In this document: one piece after another, positions 55,261 through 62,862 of the stretch | How the letters are laid out: every line of letters begins with the position of its first letter | How positions within the stretch are numbered: the first letter of the stretch is position 1 | DNA from: Streptomyces canus | GTDB lineage: Bacteria; Actinomycetota; Actinomycetes; Streptomycetales; Streptomycetaceae | Reading direction: 5' to 3' | Assembly: GCF_001514145.1 (NCBI RefSeq) | Contig: NZ_KQ948680.1 | Coordinates: 46,407-110,406 of the forward strand | Length of the DNA: 64,000 bases | Made by a program: the position numbers and the translations under genes | Notes under the pieces: generated by a model | What the model saw: the letters and a program-made list of their open reading frames with translations, nothing else | The model's database searches: none | What the model was told of the DNA's origin: nothing

Positions 55261-55443
55261 CATCCGACCTCGTTTCCTCATACCGTCTACGGTGGGACCA
55301 GTCTCACTCACCGGACGGGAGTTTCTGCCCCTCGTCCGGATTATGAGACATCTATTTCATTTGTACGGGGGGCGAAGACCGTAGATCTTCCTCCTCCGCT
55401 TTTCCTTGTCCGCTTTCCTTGCCGCTTTCCTTCTCCGCTTTCC
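55261..55443 (-). promoter_or_regulatory. Structured leader between lysA and hom
   Basis: Directly after the lysA stop come four imperfect copies of a 12-14-base GGAAAGCGG unit (minus strand, about 55390-55443). Then ACCGTAGA (55378-55385) and TCTACGGT (55286-55293) are exact complements 85 bases apart, and CCGGACG/CGTCCGG form a hairpin between them (about 55311-55345). In RNA, GAAGA/UCUUC can instead pair around the UCUACGG segment. The alternative pairings suggest leader-based control of hom; this is inference. CATAAT near 55340 may be a -10 box. Confidence 0.4.
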
Positions 55444-55445
55444 GG

Positions 55446-56837
55446 TCATCCGACGTCGAGCCGCAGAAGGTCCTCCTCCGTCTCACGGCGGACGATGACC
55501 CGGGACTCGCCCTCGTGGACGGAGACCACCGGCGGACGCAGCACGTGGTTGTAATTGCTCGCCATGGAACGGCAGTAGGCGCCCGTCGCCGGTACGGCGA
55601 TGAGGTCACCCGGTGCCAGGTCGGCCGGCAGGAACGCGTCCTTGACCACGATGTCCCCGCTCTCGCAGTGCTTGCCGACGACGCGGGCGAGCATGGGCGC
55701 GGCGTCACTGGTCCTGGACACGAGGGCGACGGTGTACTCGGCGTCGTACAGCGCGGTGCGGATGTTGTCGGACATGCCGCCGTCGACGGAGACGTAGGTG
55801 CGCAGCCCGTCGAGGGGCTTGATGGTGCCGACCTCGTAGAGCGTGAACGCGGTGGGGCCGACGATGGCACGCCCGGGCTCGACGGAGATCCTCGGGGTCC
55901 GCAGCCTGGCGGCCTCGCACTCCCTCGTGACGATCTCGGTCAGCGCCTTGGCGATCTCGTGCGGCTCGCGGGGGTCGTCGTCGCTGGTGTAGGCGATGCC
56001 GAGGCCACCACCGAGGTCGATCTCCGGAAGCTCGACACCGTGCTCGTCACGGACGTCCTTGAGCAGCCCGACCACCCGATGTGCCGCGACCTCGAAGCCG
56101 GACATGTCGAAGATCTGCGACCCGATGTGGGAGTGGATCCCGATGAGCTCCAGACCGTCGAGCTTGAGCGCCCGCCGCACGGCCTCGGCGGCCTGTCCGC
56201 CGGCGAGCGGAATGCCGAACTTCTGGTCCTCGTGAGCGGTGGCGATGAACTCGTGGGTGTGAGCCTCGACGCCGACGGTGATACGGATCTGGACCCGTTG
56301 GCGCTTCCCCAGGCTCTGGGCGATGTGGGCGACGCGGACGATCTCCTGGAAGGAGTCGAGGACGATGCGTCCGACGCCGTTCTCGATGGCCCTGGTGATC
56401 TCTTCGCTGGACTTGTTGTTGCCGTGGAAGGCGATGCGGTCGGCGGGCATTCCTGCGGAGAGAGCGGTGGCGAGCTCGCCGCCGGAGCAGACGTCGAGGT
56501 TGAGCCCCTCTTCGTCCAGCCAGCGCACGACGGCACGGGAGAGGAACGCCTTGCCGGCGTAGAAGACGTCGGCATCGGTTCCGAAGGCACCGCGCCACGC
56601 CCGCGCCCGGGCCCGGAAGTCGGCCTCGTCGACGACGTAGGCGGGGGTGCCGTGCTCCTCGGCGAGGGTCTTGACGTCGATGCCGCCGACGGTGACGACG
56701 CCGTCCTCGTCACGGCCGACCGTCTGGGCCCAGACCTTGGGGTCGAGGGTATTGAGATCGGCGGGCGGCGCGGAGTAGTGGCCTTCGGGAAGGACGTCGG
56801 CGTGCCGGGGCCCGGCGGGATGTGCGGAACGGCTCAT
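55446..56837 (-). CDS. lysA: Diaminopimelate decarboxylase
   Basis: A 463-residue fold-type III PLP enzyme, last step of lysine synthesis. The PLP lysine is Lys96 (FYAGKAFLS). Also visible are the His in GIHSHIGSQI, the glycine loop DLGGGLGIAY, EPGRAIVG and the CESGD motif providing the second-subunit Cys. The start is the ATG of MSRSAHPAG (56837), close to the LL-DAP Streptomyces enzyme length. It follows nrtL by 16 bp. Confidence 0.96.
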   Translation of the reverse strand: MSRSAHPAGPRHADVLPEGHYSAPPADLNTLDPKVWAQTVGRDEDGVVTVGGIDVKTLAEEHGTPAYVVDEADFRARARAWRGAFGTDADVFYAGKAFLSRAVVRWLDEEGLNLDVCSGGELATALSAGMPADRIAFHGNNKSSEEITRAIENGVGRIVLDSFQEIVRVAHIAQSLGKRQRVQIRITVGVEAHTHEFIATAHEDQKFGIPLAGGQAAEAVRRALKLDGLELIGIHSHIGSQIFDMSGFEVAAHRVVGLLKDVRDEHGVELPEIDLGGGLGIAYTSDDDPREPHEIAKALTEIVTRECEAARLRTPRISVEPGRAIVGPTAFTLYEVGTIKPLDGLRTYVSVDGGMSDNIRTALYDAEYTVALVSRTSDAAPMLARVVGKHCESGDIVVKDAFLPADLAPGDLIAVPATGAYCRSMASNYNHVLRPPVVSVHEGESRVIVRRETEEDLLRLDVG

Positions 56838-56853
56838 CTTCTTGACTGGCTCT

Positions 56854-58086
56854 CTAGAGGTGTTCGGGTGCGTCGATGCCGAGCAGGGACAGGCCACCGG
56901 CCAGCACCGCCCCGGCGGCTTCGGCGAGCGCGAGCCGGGCACGGTGGGCGGCCGAGGGTTTCTCCGCACCACGGGGAAGGACGGCGGCGAGAAAGGGGAG
57001 AACGGCATCGGCGACGGTGACGAGGTGCCGGGCCAGGCGGTCGGGGGCGTGGTGCGCGGCGGCCGCCTGGAGGACGCGGGGGTGATCGGCGAGGGCGTGC
57101 CACAGGGCGGTCGTGTCGTGAGTGTCCTGTACGACGGTTTCCGGTGCGGCTGCCTGTGTGCCCCGTAGGCCTGTGTCCCCGGGCTCGGCGTGGAAGCCCA
57201 GGTCGGCGGCGTTGCGGGTGAGCGCCCGGGTGCGGGCGTGGGCGTAACGGACCCGGAAGAGAGGGTTGCTCTCGCGCTGGACCAGGTGATCGGCGGTGAT
57301 GCGGGGCCGGTCGTGGAGGGCGGGGTGGAGAAGGGCCCAGCGGGCGGCGTCCCGGCCGAGGGGGGTGGGGTCGGCGGGGGGCGCCGCCGGTACGGGGCGC
57401 AGGTTGACGTCGACGTCGAGGGGAGCGGGGGCGTCGGGGGTCGCCGGTACGGGGCGCAGGTTGACGTCGAGGGGAGCGAGGGCGTCGGGGGTCGCCGGTA
57501 CGGGGCGCGCGTTGACGTCGGAGGGGGCGGGGGCGTCGGGGGTGCCGTACGCGTCGATGTCGACGCCGAGGATGTCGGCCCACTCGGGCTCAGGCCTGCC
57601 GGCACAGCTGGTCCGGACGAGGGTGCCCTGGGAGCGGAGGATGCGGGCGACGGCGTCCATGACGACGACGGCGCGGACCTCGTGGGGGGCGTGCAGCTGC
57701 ACGAGGCGGTCGGCGGGCCGGTCGGTGGGCCGGTCGGTGGGCCGGTCGGTGTGACCGTACCGGTGACCGCTCTGCAGGATCTCCCGCACGAGGGCCGTCT
57801 CGGTCCCCCGCAGGCTGATGTTGAGGAACCCGGGTCCGGTGACGACGACCGCGCTGATGCCGTCCGTCCGGACGAGGCGCTCCCGGAGGATCTCGGCGAC
57901 CCGGAGCGGCGGCTGCCCGGCGGGCCGGGCGAGCTGGAGGGCGACGCTGGTGGCGTAGTCACCACAGCCACCGGGCCCCGGGGGCGTGACGCTCGTCTGC
58001 CCCGGCACGGCCACGTCCAGCTCCCCGTCGTCGACAGCACGACGCACCGCGCGCAGCACGGTACGGGAGAGCTCGACGGGGGTCAC
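56854..58086 (-). CDS. nrtL: ArgS-related anticodon-binding protein NrtL
   Basis: A 410-residue protein resembling arginyl-tRNA synthetase ends without its catalytic core. The N-terminal ArgS-like domain (about 1-100) includes DYATSVALQLAR and GPGFLNI. There is no HIGH or KMSKS motif. The C-terminal DALR-type anticodon-binding domain (about 290-405) includes LVQRESNPLFRVRYAHARTRAL. Between them lies a low-complexity segment from tandem DNA repeats (RPVPATPDAPAPLDVN units). In Streptomyces it sits upstream of lysA. It may bind tRNA without charging it. GTG 58086 is used; no clear ribosome site. Confidence 0.86.
   Translation of the reverse strand: MTPVELSRTVLRAVRRAVDDGELDVAVPGQTSVTPPGPGGCGDYATSVALQLARPAGQPPLRVAEILRERLVRTDGISAVVVTGPGFLNISLRGTETALVREILQSGHRYGHTDRPTDRPTDRPADRLVQLHAPHEVRAVVVMDAVARILRSQGTLVRTSCAGRPEPEWADILGVDIDAYGTPDAPAPSDVNARPVPATPDALAPLDVNLRPVPATPDAPAPLDVDVNLRPVPAAPPADPTPLGRDAARWALLHPALHDRPRITADHLVQRESNPLFRVRYAHARTRALTRNAADLGFHAEPGDTGLRGTQAAAPETVVQDTHDTTALWHALADHPRVLQAAAAHHAPDRLARHLVTVADAVLPFLAAVLPRGAEKPSAAHRARLALAEAAGAVLAGGLSLLGIDAPEHL
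57390..57548. repeat. In-frame minisatellite inside nrtL
   Basis: Three tandem units begin with GTACGGGGCGC at 57390, 57447 and 57498; lengths are 57, 51 and about 51 bp, all multiples of three. They encode the repeated Pro/Ala/Asp/Val linker of NrtL. A shorter GGCCGGTCGGTG 12-bp tandem repeat (about 57716-57752) encodes TDRP units in the same gene. Confidence 0.85.
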
Positions 58087-58256
58087 GGGACAAGCGTAGG
58101 GGAGGAGGGGGGTGGGAAGGCGAGCGGGTTTGGGCGGGAGTCCGGGATGTGGACGGTCGAACTTTCGCGGGCGGGGGGTCAAGGGGGATAGGGAATGTCC
58201 GCCCTACGGGGAGGTCGGTGTGTGTCACTGAGAACCGCTGTCCCAAGGTGCTGTGA

Positions 58257-58733
58257 TCAGCCGCCGGCGCGACCGGCCCGCTCGGCCTCTCCGCCCCCGA
58301 GGACACCACCGACCAGTCGACCGTCCTCGACGTCGGGACCGGGAACCCGCCCTTGCGCGCTCTCCTCCATCAACTGCCGTACGAGCCGCACGAGTTCGGC
58401 GGGCTCGAAGGGCTTGGCGAGGAAGGCGTCGACGCCGGCGTCGAGACCGCTGTCGACCTCGTGCTGCGTACAGGCACTGACGATGGCGAGGGGAAGGTGA
58501 GCCGTCCGGGGGTCGGAACGCAGCCGCGCGGCGGTCCGCAGACCGTCCAGCCGGGGCATGACCACATCGAGGGTCACGACATCGGGCCGCACCTGATGAA
58601 CAACATCCAGACACTCGACACCATCGGCCGCGGTCACGACCTCGAGACCCTCCAGCTCGAGATTGACCCTGATCAACTGCCGGATGACCTTGTTGTCGTC
58701 CACAACAAGCACCCGACCCGACGCGCCTGGCAC
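58257..58733 (-). CDS. Orphan CheY-like response regulator
   Basis: A 158-residue stand-alone receiver. Acidic pocket VVDDN (10-14), phosphoacceptor Asp56 (VTLDVVMP), a Ser/Ala position in IVSACTQ and Lys in FLAKPFEP. There is no DNA-binding domain; the C-terminal 25 residues are Gly-rich. I start at GTG 58733 (VPGASGRVLVVDD). No kinase is adjacent. It should act by protein-protein contact. Confidence 0.88.
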   Translation of the reverse strand: MPGASGRVLVVDDNKVIRQLIRVNLELEGLEVVTAADGVECLDVVHQVRPDVVTLDVVMPRLDGLRTAARLRSDPRTAHLPLAIVSACTQHEVDSGLDAGVDAFLAKPFEPAELVRLVRQLMEESAQGRVPGPDVEDGRLVGGVLGGGEAERAGRAGG

Positions 58734-58899
58734 AACTCGAGAGTAGGTGCGGACCGGCCACCGCGTCCGGGTTTTCCCCACTTCCACCCCGCCCGGGAAC
58801 CCACACCGGGGCGCCGCCACGAAACCCGTTCCTGATCACCCCGAGGGAGCTGGTAGTGTTCTACCCGTCGCCGCGAGCCACCAACTCCGCGCCTGACAC

Positions 58900-58971
58900 G
58901 CCCCCGTAGCTCAGGGGATAGAGCAACGGCCTCCGGAGCCGTGTGCGCAGGTTCGAATCCTGCCGGGGGCA
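58900..58971 (+). tRNA. tRNA-Arg(CCG)
   Basis: A 72-base cloverleaf: acceptor GCCCCCG/CGGGGGC, D-arm GCTC...GAGC, anticodon stem ACGGC/GCCGT with loop CTCCGGA (anticodon CCG, decodes CGG), T-arm GCAGG-TTCGAAT-CCTGC, discriminator A. CCA is not encoded. It is a known type of attachment site for tyrosine-recombinase elements in Streptomyces, and accessory DNA begins directly after it. Confidence 0.97.
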
Positions 58972-59023
58972 CTCGCCAGTCAGCCAGCGTGAATCATGCG
59001 CTGACCAGTGCGGATGCCGACAT

Positions 59024-59062
59024 GAGAGAGCGGGAGTCAGTCTCACTGACTCCCGCTCTCTC
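59024..59062 (+). terminator. tRNA-Arg terminator
   Basis: GAGAGAGCGGGAGTCAGT (59024-59041) and its exact complement (59045-59062) form an 18-bp stem with a CTC loop, 52 bases after the tRNA. Confidence 0.85.
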
Positions 59063-59082
59063 TCGTTGTCTCTCAGCGTTCA

Positions 59083-59101
59083 CGCACTATCTGCGATACA
59101 C
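59083..59101 (+). repeat. 19-bp direct repeat, left copy
   Basis: CGCACTATCTGCGATACAC, 112 bp after the tRNA. It contains a short dyad TATC-TGC-GATA. An identical copy lies at 62863-62881. Confidence 0.85.
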
Positions 59102-59186
59102 GCGCTACACCCTCGTGTCGGCAGCCGACCATGACCGGCTTCCTAAACCATCGACGCTTCCAGGCACTTTCTGTCATCATCCAACA

Positions 59187-60344
59187 ATGGCCGCAAATCA
59201 GGAACCATCATCTCGCTCGGCCAGAAAACGCATGCTACCCACGAAACAAACCGAGCGAGCTGCCGTCAACGCGACAAGGGCATTCTTGGAGGATCATGAG
59301 TGCGTTGTCCAGGAGGTGGATACCGGCAATGACTACGGGAAAGATCTTCTCGTGGACCTCACCGAGAATCTTGAGATAACCGGCGAGTCCATAGCCATCC
59401 AAGTAAAGGGGGGCGCCAGTTTCTTCCGAGCAGGAAATTGGGGAATTCCCGCCAAGTCGGCGGATTTGCGCCTATGGCTCGATTCATCCATACCAATTTT
59501 CGGATTAGTGCACGATCCCGCCACGAACGAGATTCACTGGATGAACCTCAGTGCCTACGTGCGCGAGGACATGGTGGCTTACCGCGAGTTTAGACCGACG
59601 GGAAAAAGCGGGGGCGGCGCAGCGAACGAACTGACAGGCCACTTCTTAGTTTTCCCGAAGAAACAGATACTCAACCATGAGACGTGGCCGCATTTCCGAG
59701 AATCCGCACGAGCTTACTTGGTGAGATCCGGAGGGCACACTCTTCTCAACCTCGTAGACGTCGACCCGTGGAAGCAGGAAGCAGCGGTGGCGGACTGCTT
59801 CGCGCTGGGACGCGGAGACGCGCGGGCGCTCCTGATGCTAAGGCAATTGATCGAGCGACTTCCAGGACCAGCTCTGTGCCTAGCTGCGAGAGTGCTCTCC
59901 CACTGCATCAGCCACCCCGATATTTTCTGGCACGAAGGTAACTGGATCCCACAACGCACCCGAAAATCAATTGCCTCGACTTTCTCGTGGACGCCTCGGG
60001 AAATCTTCCACACGATCAGGGAAGTAGATTCGCAAGACGAGCCAGAAAAGTGGCAAAGAGGGTCCAGCGGACAATGCCTTTTCCTGCTCCTACTCACGGA
60101 CGAAGAACTTACCGCGAAACTTCCCGAGGCGGTACAGATAGCCTGTTCAGCAGACGAGACGCAAGCTGCCGTCATCATGCTTTATCTATATCAATACCGC
60201 ATGGCGACTGAATCCAAGCCGAAAGAACAGCTACTGGAAGCGATCGAAGAGATCGTGGACGCCAACCCGAAACTCGCAGACGAACTCCTGACTTGGGAGC
60301 TCCACGGGGTCATCACAGAGCACGGATCGGCAGATATCTTCTAG
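59187..60344 (+). CDS. DUF4365 protein, probable restriction-endonuclease fold
   Basis: A 385-residue protein. The N-terminal DUF4365-like domain (about 15-165) has a PD-(D/E)xK-type active site: Glu43, Asp53 (DYGKDLLVDL) and Gln72-x-Lys74 (IAIQVKGG). The QxK form is used by several nucleases. The C-terminal 220 residues are helical, repeat-like (RALLMLRQLIERLPG; LPEAVQIACSADETQAAVIML) and may sense partners or regulate. Such proteins occur in mobile elements and are suspected in defence; this one has no demonstrated activity. It is the first gene after tRNA-Arg, alone, with low GC codon use and a terminator. Start ATG 59187 lacks a good ribosome site. Confidence 0.78.
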   Translation: MAANQEPSSRSARKRMLPTKQTERAAVNATRAFLEDHECVVQEVDTGNDYGKDLLVDLTENLEITGESIAIQVKGGASFFRAGNWGIPAKSADLRLWLDSSIPIFGLVHDPATNEIHWMNLSAYVREDMVAYREFRPTGKSGGGAANELTGHFLVFPKKQILNHETWPHFRESARAYLVRSGGHTLLNLVDVDPWKQEAAVADCFALGRGDARALLMLRQLIERLPGPALCLAARVLSHCISHPDIFWHEGNWIPQRTRKSIASTFSWTPREIFHTIREVDSQDEPEKWQRGSSGQCLFLLLLTDEELTAKLPEAVQIACSADETQAAVIMLYLYQYRMATESKPKEQLLEAIEEIVDANPKLADELLTWELHGVITEHGSADIF

Positions 60345-60350
60345 GAACAG

Positions 60351-60389
60351 CAGTGATTTGGGGAAACGATGACCTTCCCCAAATCACTG
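60351..60389. terminator. Bidirectional terminator after DUF4365 gene
   Basis: CAGTGATTTGGGGAA (60351-60365) and TTCCCCAAATCACTG (60375-60389) are a perfect 15-bp inverted repeat with a 9-base loop, between the DUF4365 stop and the integrase relic's stop. Confidence 0.85.
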
Positions 60390-60393
60390 GGCG

Positions 60394-60735
60394 CTAGTCC
60401 CCGTCTTCTCTCAGCGCCAAGTCAATTCGGGCATTAGCCATTTCCTCGTGGCCATCGATGCAGACGTGGTACCGGCGGTGGATCACCTCGGGTGAGTTGC
60501 CGACCCGTCGGGCCACTTCCGCGATCGGCACCCCGGCATTCAGCCACCGCGTGATGCAGGCGTGCCGCAGATCGTACGGGCGGCCGGCCAACGGTGAGGC
60601 GACGCGCTCAGGCGGGAGGGCGTACTCGCGCGCTTCCTCCCACACTCGCCAGTAGGTGGATACGCCGTTTTTTGGGTGCCTGGTGACGCGGTGACGCAGA
60701 GCTTCCCTACTTAGGAAAAAAGAGGGGGGTGGTTC
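60394..60735 (-). pseudogene. C-terminal remnant of a tyrosine recombinase (integrase)
   Basis: About 113 codons are open with no usable start at the 5' end. The peptide has the late catalytic region of actinomycete element integrases: ARG-HIS in PYDLRHACITRWLNAG, a conserved VARRVGNSPEVIHRRY stretch with the nucleophilic Tyr, and the upstream STYWRVWEEAREYALPP segment. The N-terminal DNA-binding domain and first catalytic Arg are missing; the sequence changes abruptly near 60715-60735. It cannot recombine by itself. Confidence 0.85.
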
Positions 60736-60797
60736 TTACTGGTGCAGTGCGCCTCAGATCGTGAAGAACGAGCCGCTTCGCGGCGCGACTATGGGCA

Positions 60798-61026
60798 GCG
60801 GCTAGCCGCCGAAACAGCAAGAAGAGCACCCCGCGCCCGCCCTGGTGCTCTTCTTGCTTGCGCAGAACGCAACCACGGCTCTTCAGAGGGGGCGGACGTG
60901 GTGCGCCGGCCCCGGGCGCCCCTCCTGAAGAGCCGTGGTTGGCCACACAGAGCGGGAGGGGCCCGGCGGCGCGCACCCATGCCTGCCGTCTGCCCCTTGG
61001 AAGGCTCTCGGACGCCTTCCAAGGGG
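60798..61026. repeat. Cluster of perfect inverted repeats
   Basis: Within 230 bp lie a GCGGCTAGCCGC palindrome (about 60798-60809) and three large perfect inverted repeats: AGCAAGAAGAGCACC at 60816-60830 with 60844-60858 (15 bp), AACCACGGCTCTTCAG at 60871-60886 with 60925-60940 (16 bp), and CCCCTTGGAAGGC at 60993-61005 with 61014-61026 (13 bp). No gene is credible in 60736-61174. Possible roles: single-strand or transfer origin of the lost element, or stacked terminators. Confidence 0.75.
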
Positions 61027-61174
61027 GCATCCCCAGCCCCGTAGGCGGACCCGCGCGAGCGCAGCGAGCCGCCAAGGGACGCGCGGCCGTAGGCCGCTCC
61101 TTCTTGCTCTTCCTCAGCAGCCGACCACCCCATATGGCGGGGCCGACCGGCTAGCAGCGCCCCCCAGAGACGCC

Positions 61175-61783
61175 TCACGAGCCGGATTCCACATAGCATT
61201 CCTCGGCGCCGAGCTTCTTGAAGAGATCTCTCTGCTCACTTCCAACCGCGCTGGTTTCTTCCAGCGCCTCATCAAAAAGATTCTCGACCTCACCTTGATC
61301 AACAGTATTCCGCAGATCGTACGCAATCTGAAAAATCATTTCACTGCTGCGATCAAGGCTAGCAACGAGCTTATCAACCTCCTCTTTATTTCCTTTTGGC
61401 CTTCCAATCCCACTCAGACCAGCTTTACCCTGCCGCACTCTATCACCCAATTGATCCAACTCGCGTGCGACCTTTTCCCGCTGACTCTGAAACTGGCTAC
61501 TCGAAAGTGAATCTGACTCATACGCAAATTGCTGGAAAGAATTCCACGTACTGAGCGCCGAGGATAGATTGAAGGATCTATCGCAGACTGCATTAGCCTT
61601 GGTCCGCCAGTCGGCAAGCGAGATCTCCTTGGGGCCCCAACGGTCCACTACAAGTAGCACTCCGGCTAGGACGCCAGCAGCACTCGCCGCCACACCCATC
61701 CATGTCACAAGGCGCCTTGACAGACTCTTCGATGGGGGCTCTTCGTCAGTTTCAGCTCGCCTTTCGTCCATGCGGTCATGCAT
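61175..61783 (-). CDS. Membrane-anchored orphan protein
   Basis: A 202-residue protein. A charged cytoplasmic N-terminus (1-27), one membrane helix (about 28-47, WMGVAASAAGVLAGVLLVV) and an extracytoplasmic helical domain (50-202) with Cys68 (ANAVCDRS) and Cys197 (EECYVES), which may form a disulphide. Heptad-like spacing suggests coiled coil around 100-180. Low-GC codon use marks it as accessory. I recognise no family. The ATG at 61783 has no clear ribosome site. Confidence 0.65.
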   Translation of the reverse strand: MHDRMDERRAETDEEPPSKSLSRRLVTWMGVAASAAGVLAGVLLVVDRWGPKEISLADWRTKANAVCDRSFNLSSALSTWNSFQQFAYESDSLSSSQFQSQREKVARELDQLGDRVRQGKAGLSGIGRPKGNKEEVDKLVASLDRSSEMIFQIAYDLRNTVDQGEVENLFDEALEETSAVGSEQRDLFKKLGAEECYVESGS

Positions 61784-62006
61784 CCCAACGCGTCGCCACT
61801 CATTATCCGGGGAGGCAACATTTCCCTCGTTCGCCCTGAAGACTCCTTCTCAGCCATGCGGTCCACGACCCACGGCTCTTAGGCAAGCTCGTCCACGCGC
61901 GGGGGTTGCCCGGAGTTCCGGTGGTAGCGCGCTCGACAAGAAGGCGCCTTGGTGCCCCTCTCCGAGGCGCCGCACGGCTCGATTCCGGGGATCTGCCCAG
62001 ACGGCT

Positions 62007-62213
62007 CGCTAACCGCTAACGTGCTGGTCACCAGCGGTTTTGGTCGCTAGCGGGGTCGCTAACGTTAGCGGTCCCTGCCGCTAGCGCTAGGGGCTCTTCA
62101 GGGGCCCGAGCCGAGCTGTCTGCGGGCCGTCCGAGGGTGGCCGTAGCCGCTACCGCTACCCCTTCCCGCTACCCCAACCAGCGCTCCGACCTGCACGGTA
62201 GCGGCGGTAGCGG
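62007..62213. repeat. Iteron-like 7-8 bp repeats
   Basis: First family: CGCTAAC at 62007 and 62014, palindromes CGCTAGCG (62045-62052), CGCTAACGTTAGCG (62057-62070) and CTAGCGCTAG (62081-62090), with CTGGTCACCAG at 62024-62034. Second family: CCGCTACC at 62147, 62153 and 62166, then the inverted GGTAGCGG at 62197 and 62206. Arrays of 8-bp repeats recall TraB recognition sequences (clt loci) or Rep iterons of Streptomyces elements, but no tra or rep gene is in view. Confidence 0.7.
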
Positions 62214-62294
62214 AAGTAGCGCCCCCTGGAGGAGGGGGCGGCGGACGCAGGACGGCGGGAGCTCCCAGCGACCGTAGGCGCCTGAGGGTCGCCC

Positions 62295-62326
62295 GCCCGA
62301 AGGGCGGTCCTTCCTGCCCTTCGGGC
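62295..62326. repeat. Hairpin in the repeat region
   Basis: GCCCGAAGGGC (62295-62305) and GCCCTTCGGGC (62316-62326) form a perfect 11-bp stem with a 10-base loop. A second dyad, GGCCGTC/GACGGCC, follows at once. Confidence 0.6.
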
Positions 62327-62550
62327 CGTCGCACGACGGCCCGGCAGATGCCCTTTACCCGCCCTACCTCGCAGCACAGAGGGCACTACCTGCCCCTCTA
62401 CCGGGGTAAGGCCCCCCGTCTACCCAACGGCCCTCACGGAGTGCCGCTCCGGTCCGGCTGTACGGCACGGCGGAGCGGGGCGGATGCGGGACGCCCCCCT
62501 CTACCCGACTCCACAGCCGGGGTCCCAAGCAGTAAGCGGAATCTCTTCGG

Positions 62551-62714
62551 AGGCAGCCCAGGGAGGCAGAGACACCCGCTGGCGGTGGCCCTCAGAAGGG
62601 GGTTTCTCGGGATTGACCTGCACGCCTCCCCGCCTCCCTGATCGTTGATCTATGCAGGTCAGATACGGAGAGGCAGCCCAGGGAGGCACTCAGGGAGAAC
62701 TCCCCGCCTCCCTG
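62551..62714. repeat. Two-copy composite repeat
   Basis: AGGCAGCCCAGGGAGGCA occurs at 62551-62568 and 62671-62688, exactly 120 bp apart. CTCCCCGCCTCCCTG occurs at 62626-62640 and 62700-62714 and is partly complementary to the first motif (CAGGGAGGC/GCCTCCCTG). GACCTGCA (62615-62622) and TGCAGGTC (62653-62660) add another inverted pair. Confidence 0.7.
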
Positions 62715-62760
62715 GCGCCTCCCCGTGGAAACGGAATGCTTTCGGCGCCTTTCGGAGGGC

Positions 62761-62817
62761 GCGTCGTCGCGCCCGTGGGCCCGCCGGGCGCGTCGTCGCG
62801 CCCGTGGGCCCGCCGGG
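62761..62817. repeat. 29-bp tandem duplication
   Basis: Two perfect 28-bp copies starting GCGTCGTCGCGCCCGTGG at 62761 and 62790. Likely recent slippage in non-coding DNA. Confidence 0.8.
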
Positions 62818-62862
62818 CGGGCGTTTCACGGAGTCGCGACATCTGTCGCTCCAACTCCGCTT

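Larger units (their letters stand above)
61784..62640. other. Repeat-rich region without credible genes
   Basis: All open frames here look like chance in GC-rich DNA. The stretch holds short dyads, the two families of 7-8 bp repeats described next, hairpins and Arg/Gly-biased shadow frames. Confidence 0.55.

Noticed and set aside
57390..57548. CRISPR-like periodic repeats
   Set aside because: Units are contiguous without spacers, multiples of three, and lie inside a coding frame; they are a coding minisatellite.
62348..62641. 97-codon plus-strand frame
   Set aside because: No start signal, mixed basic low-complexity composition, and it runs through inverted repeats; likely chance.
62761..62817. 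Tandem 29-bp repeat as an origin iteron
   Set aside because: Only two perfect copies, very GC-rich and within noncoding DNA; simple slippage is enough.
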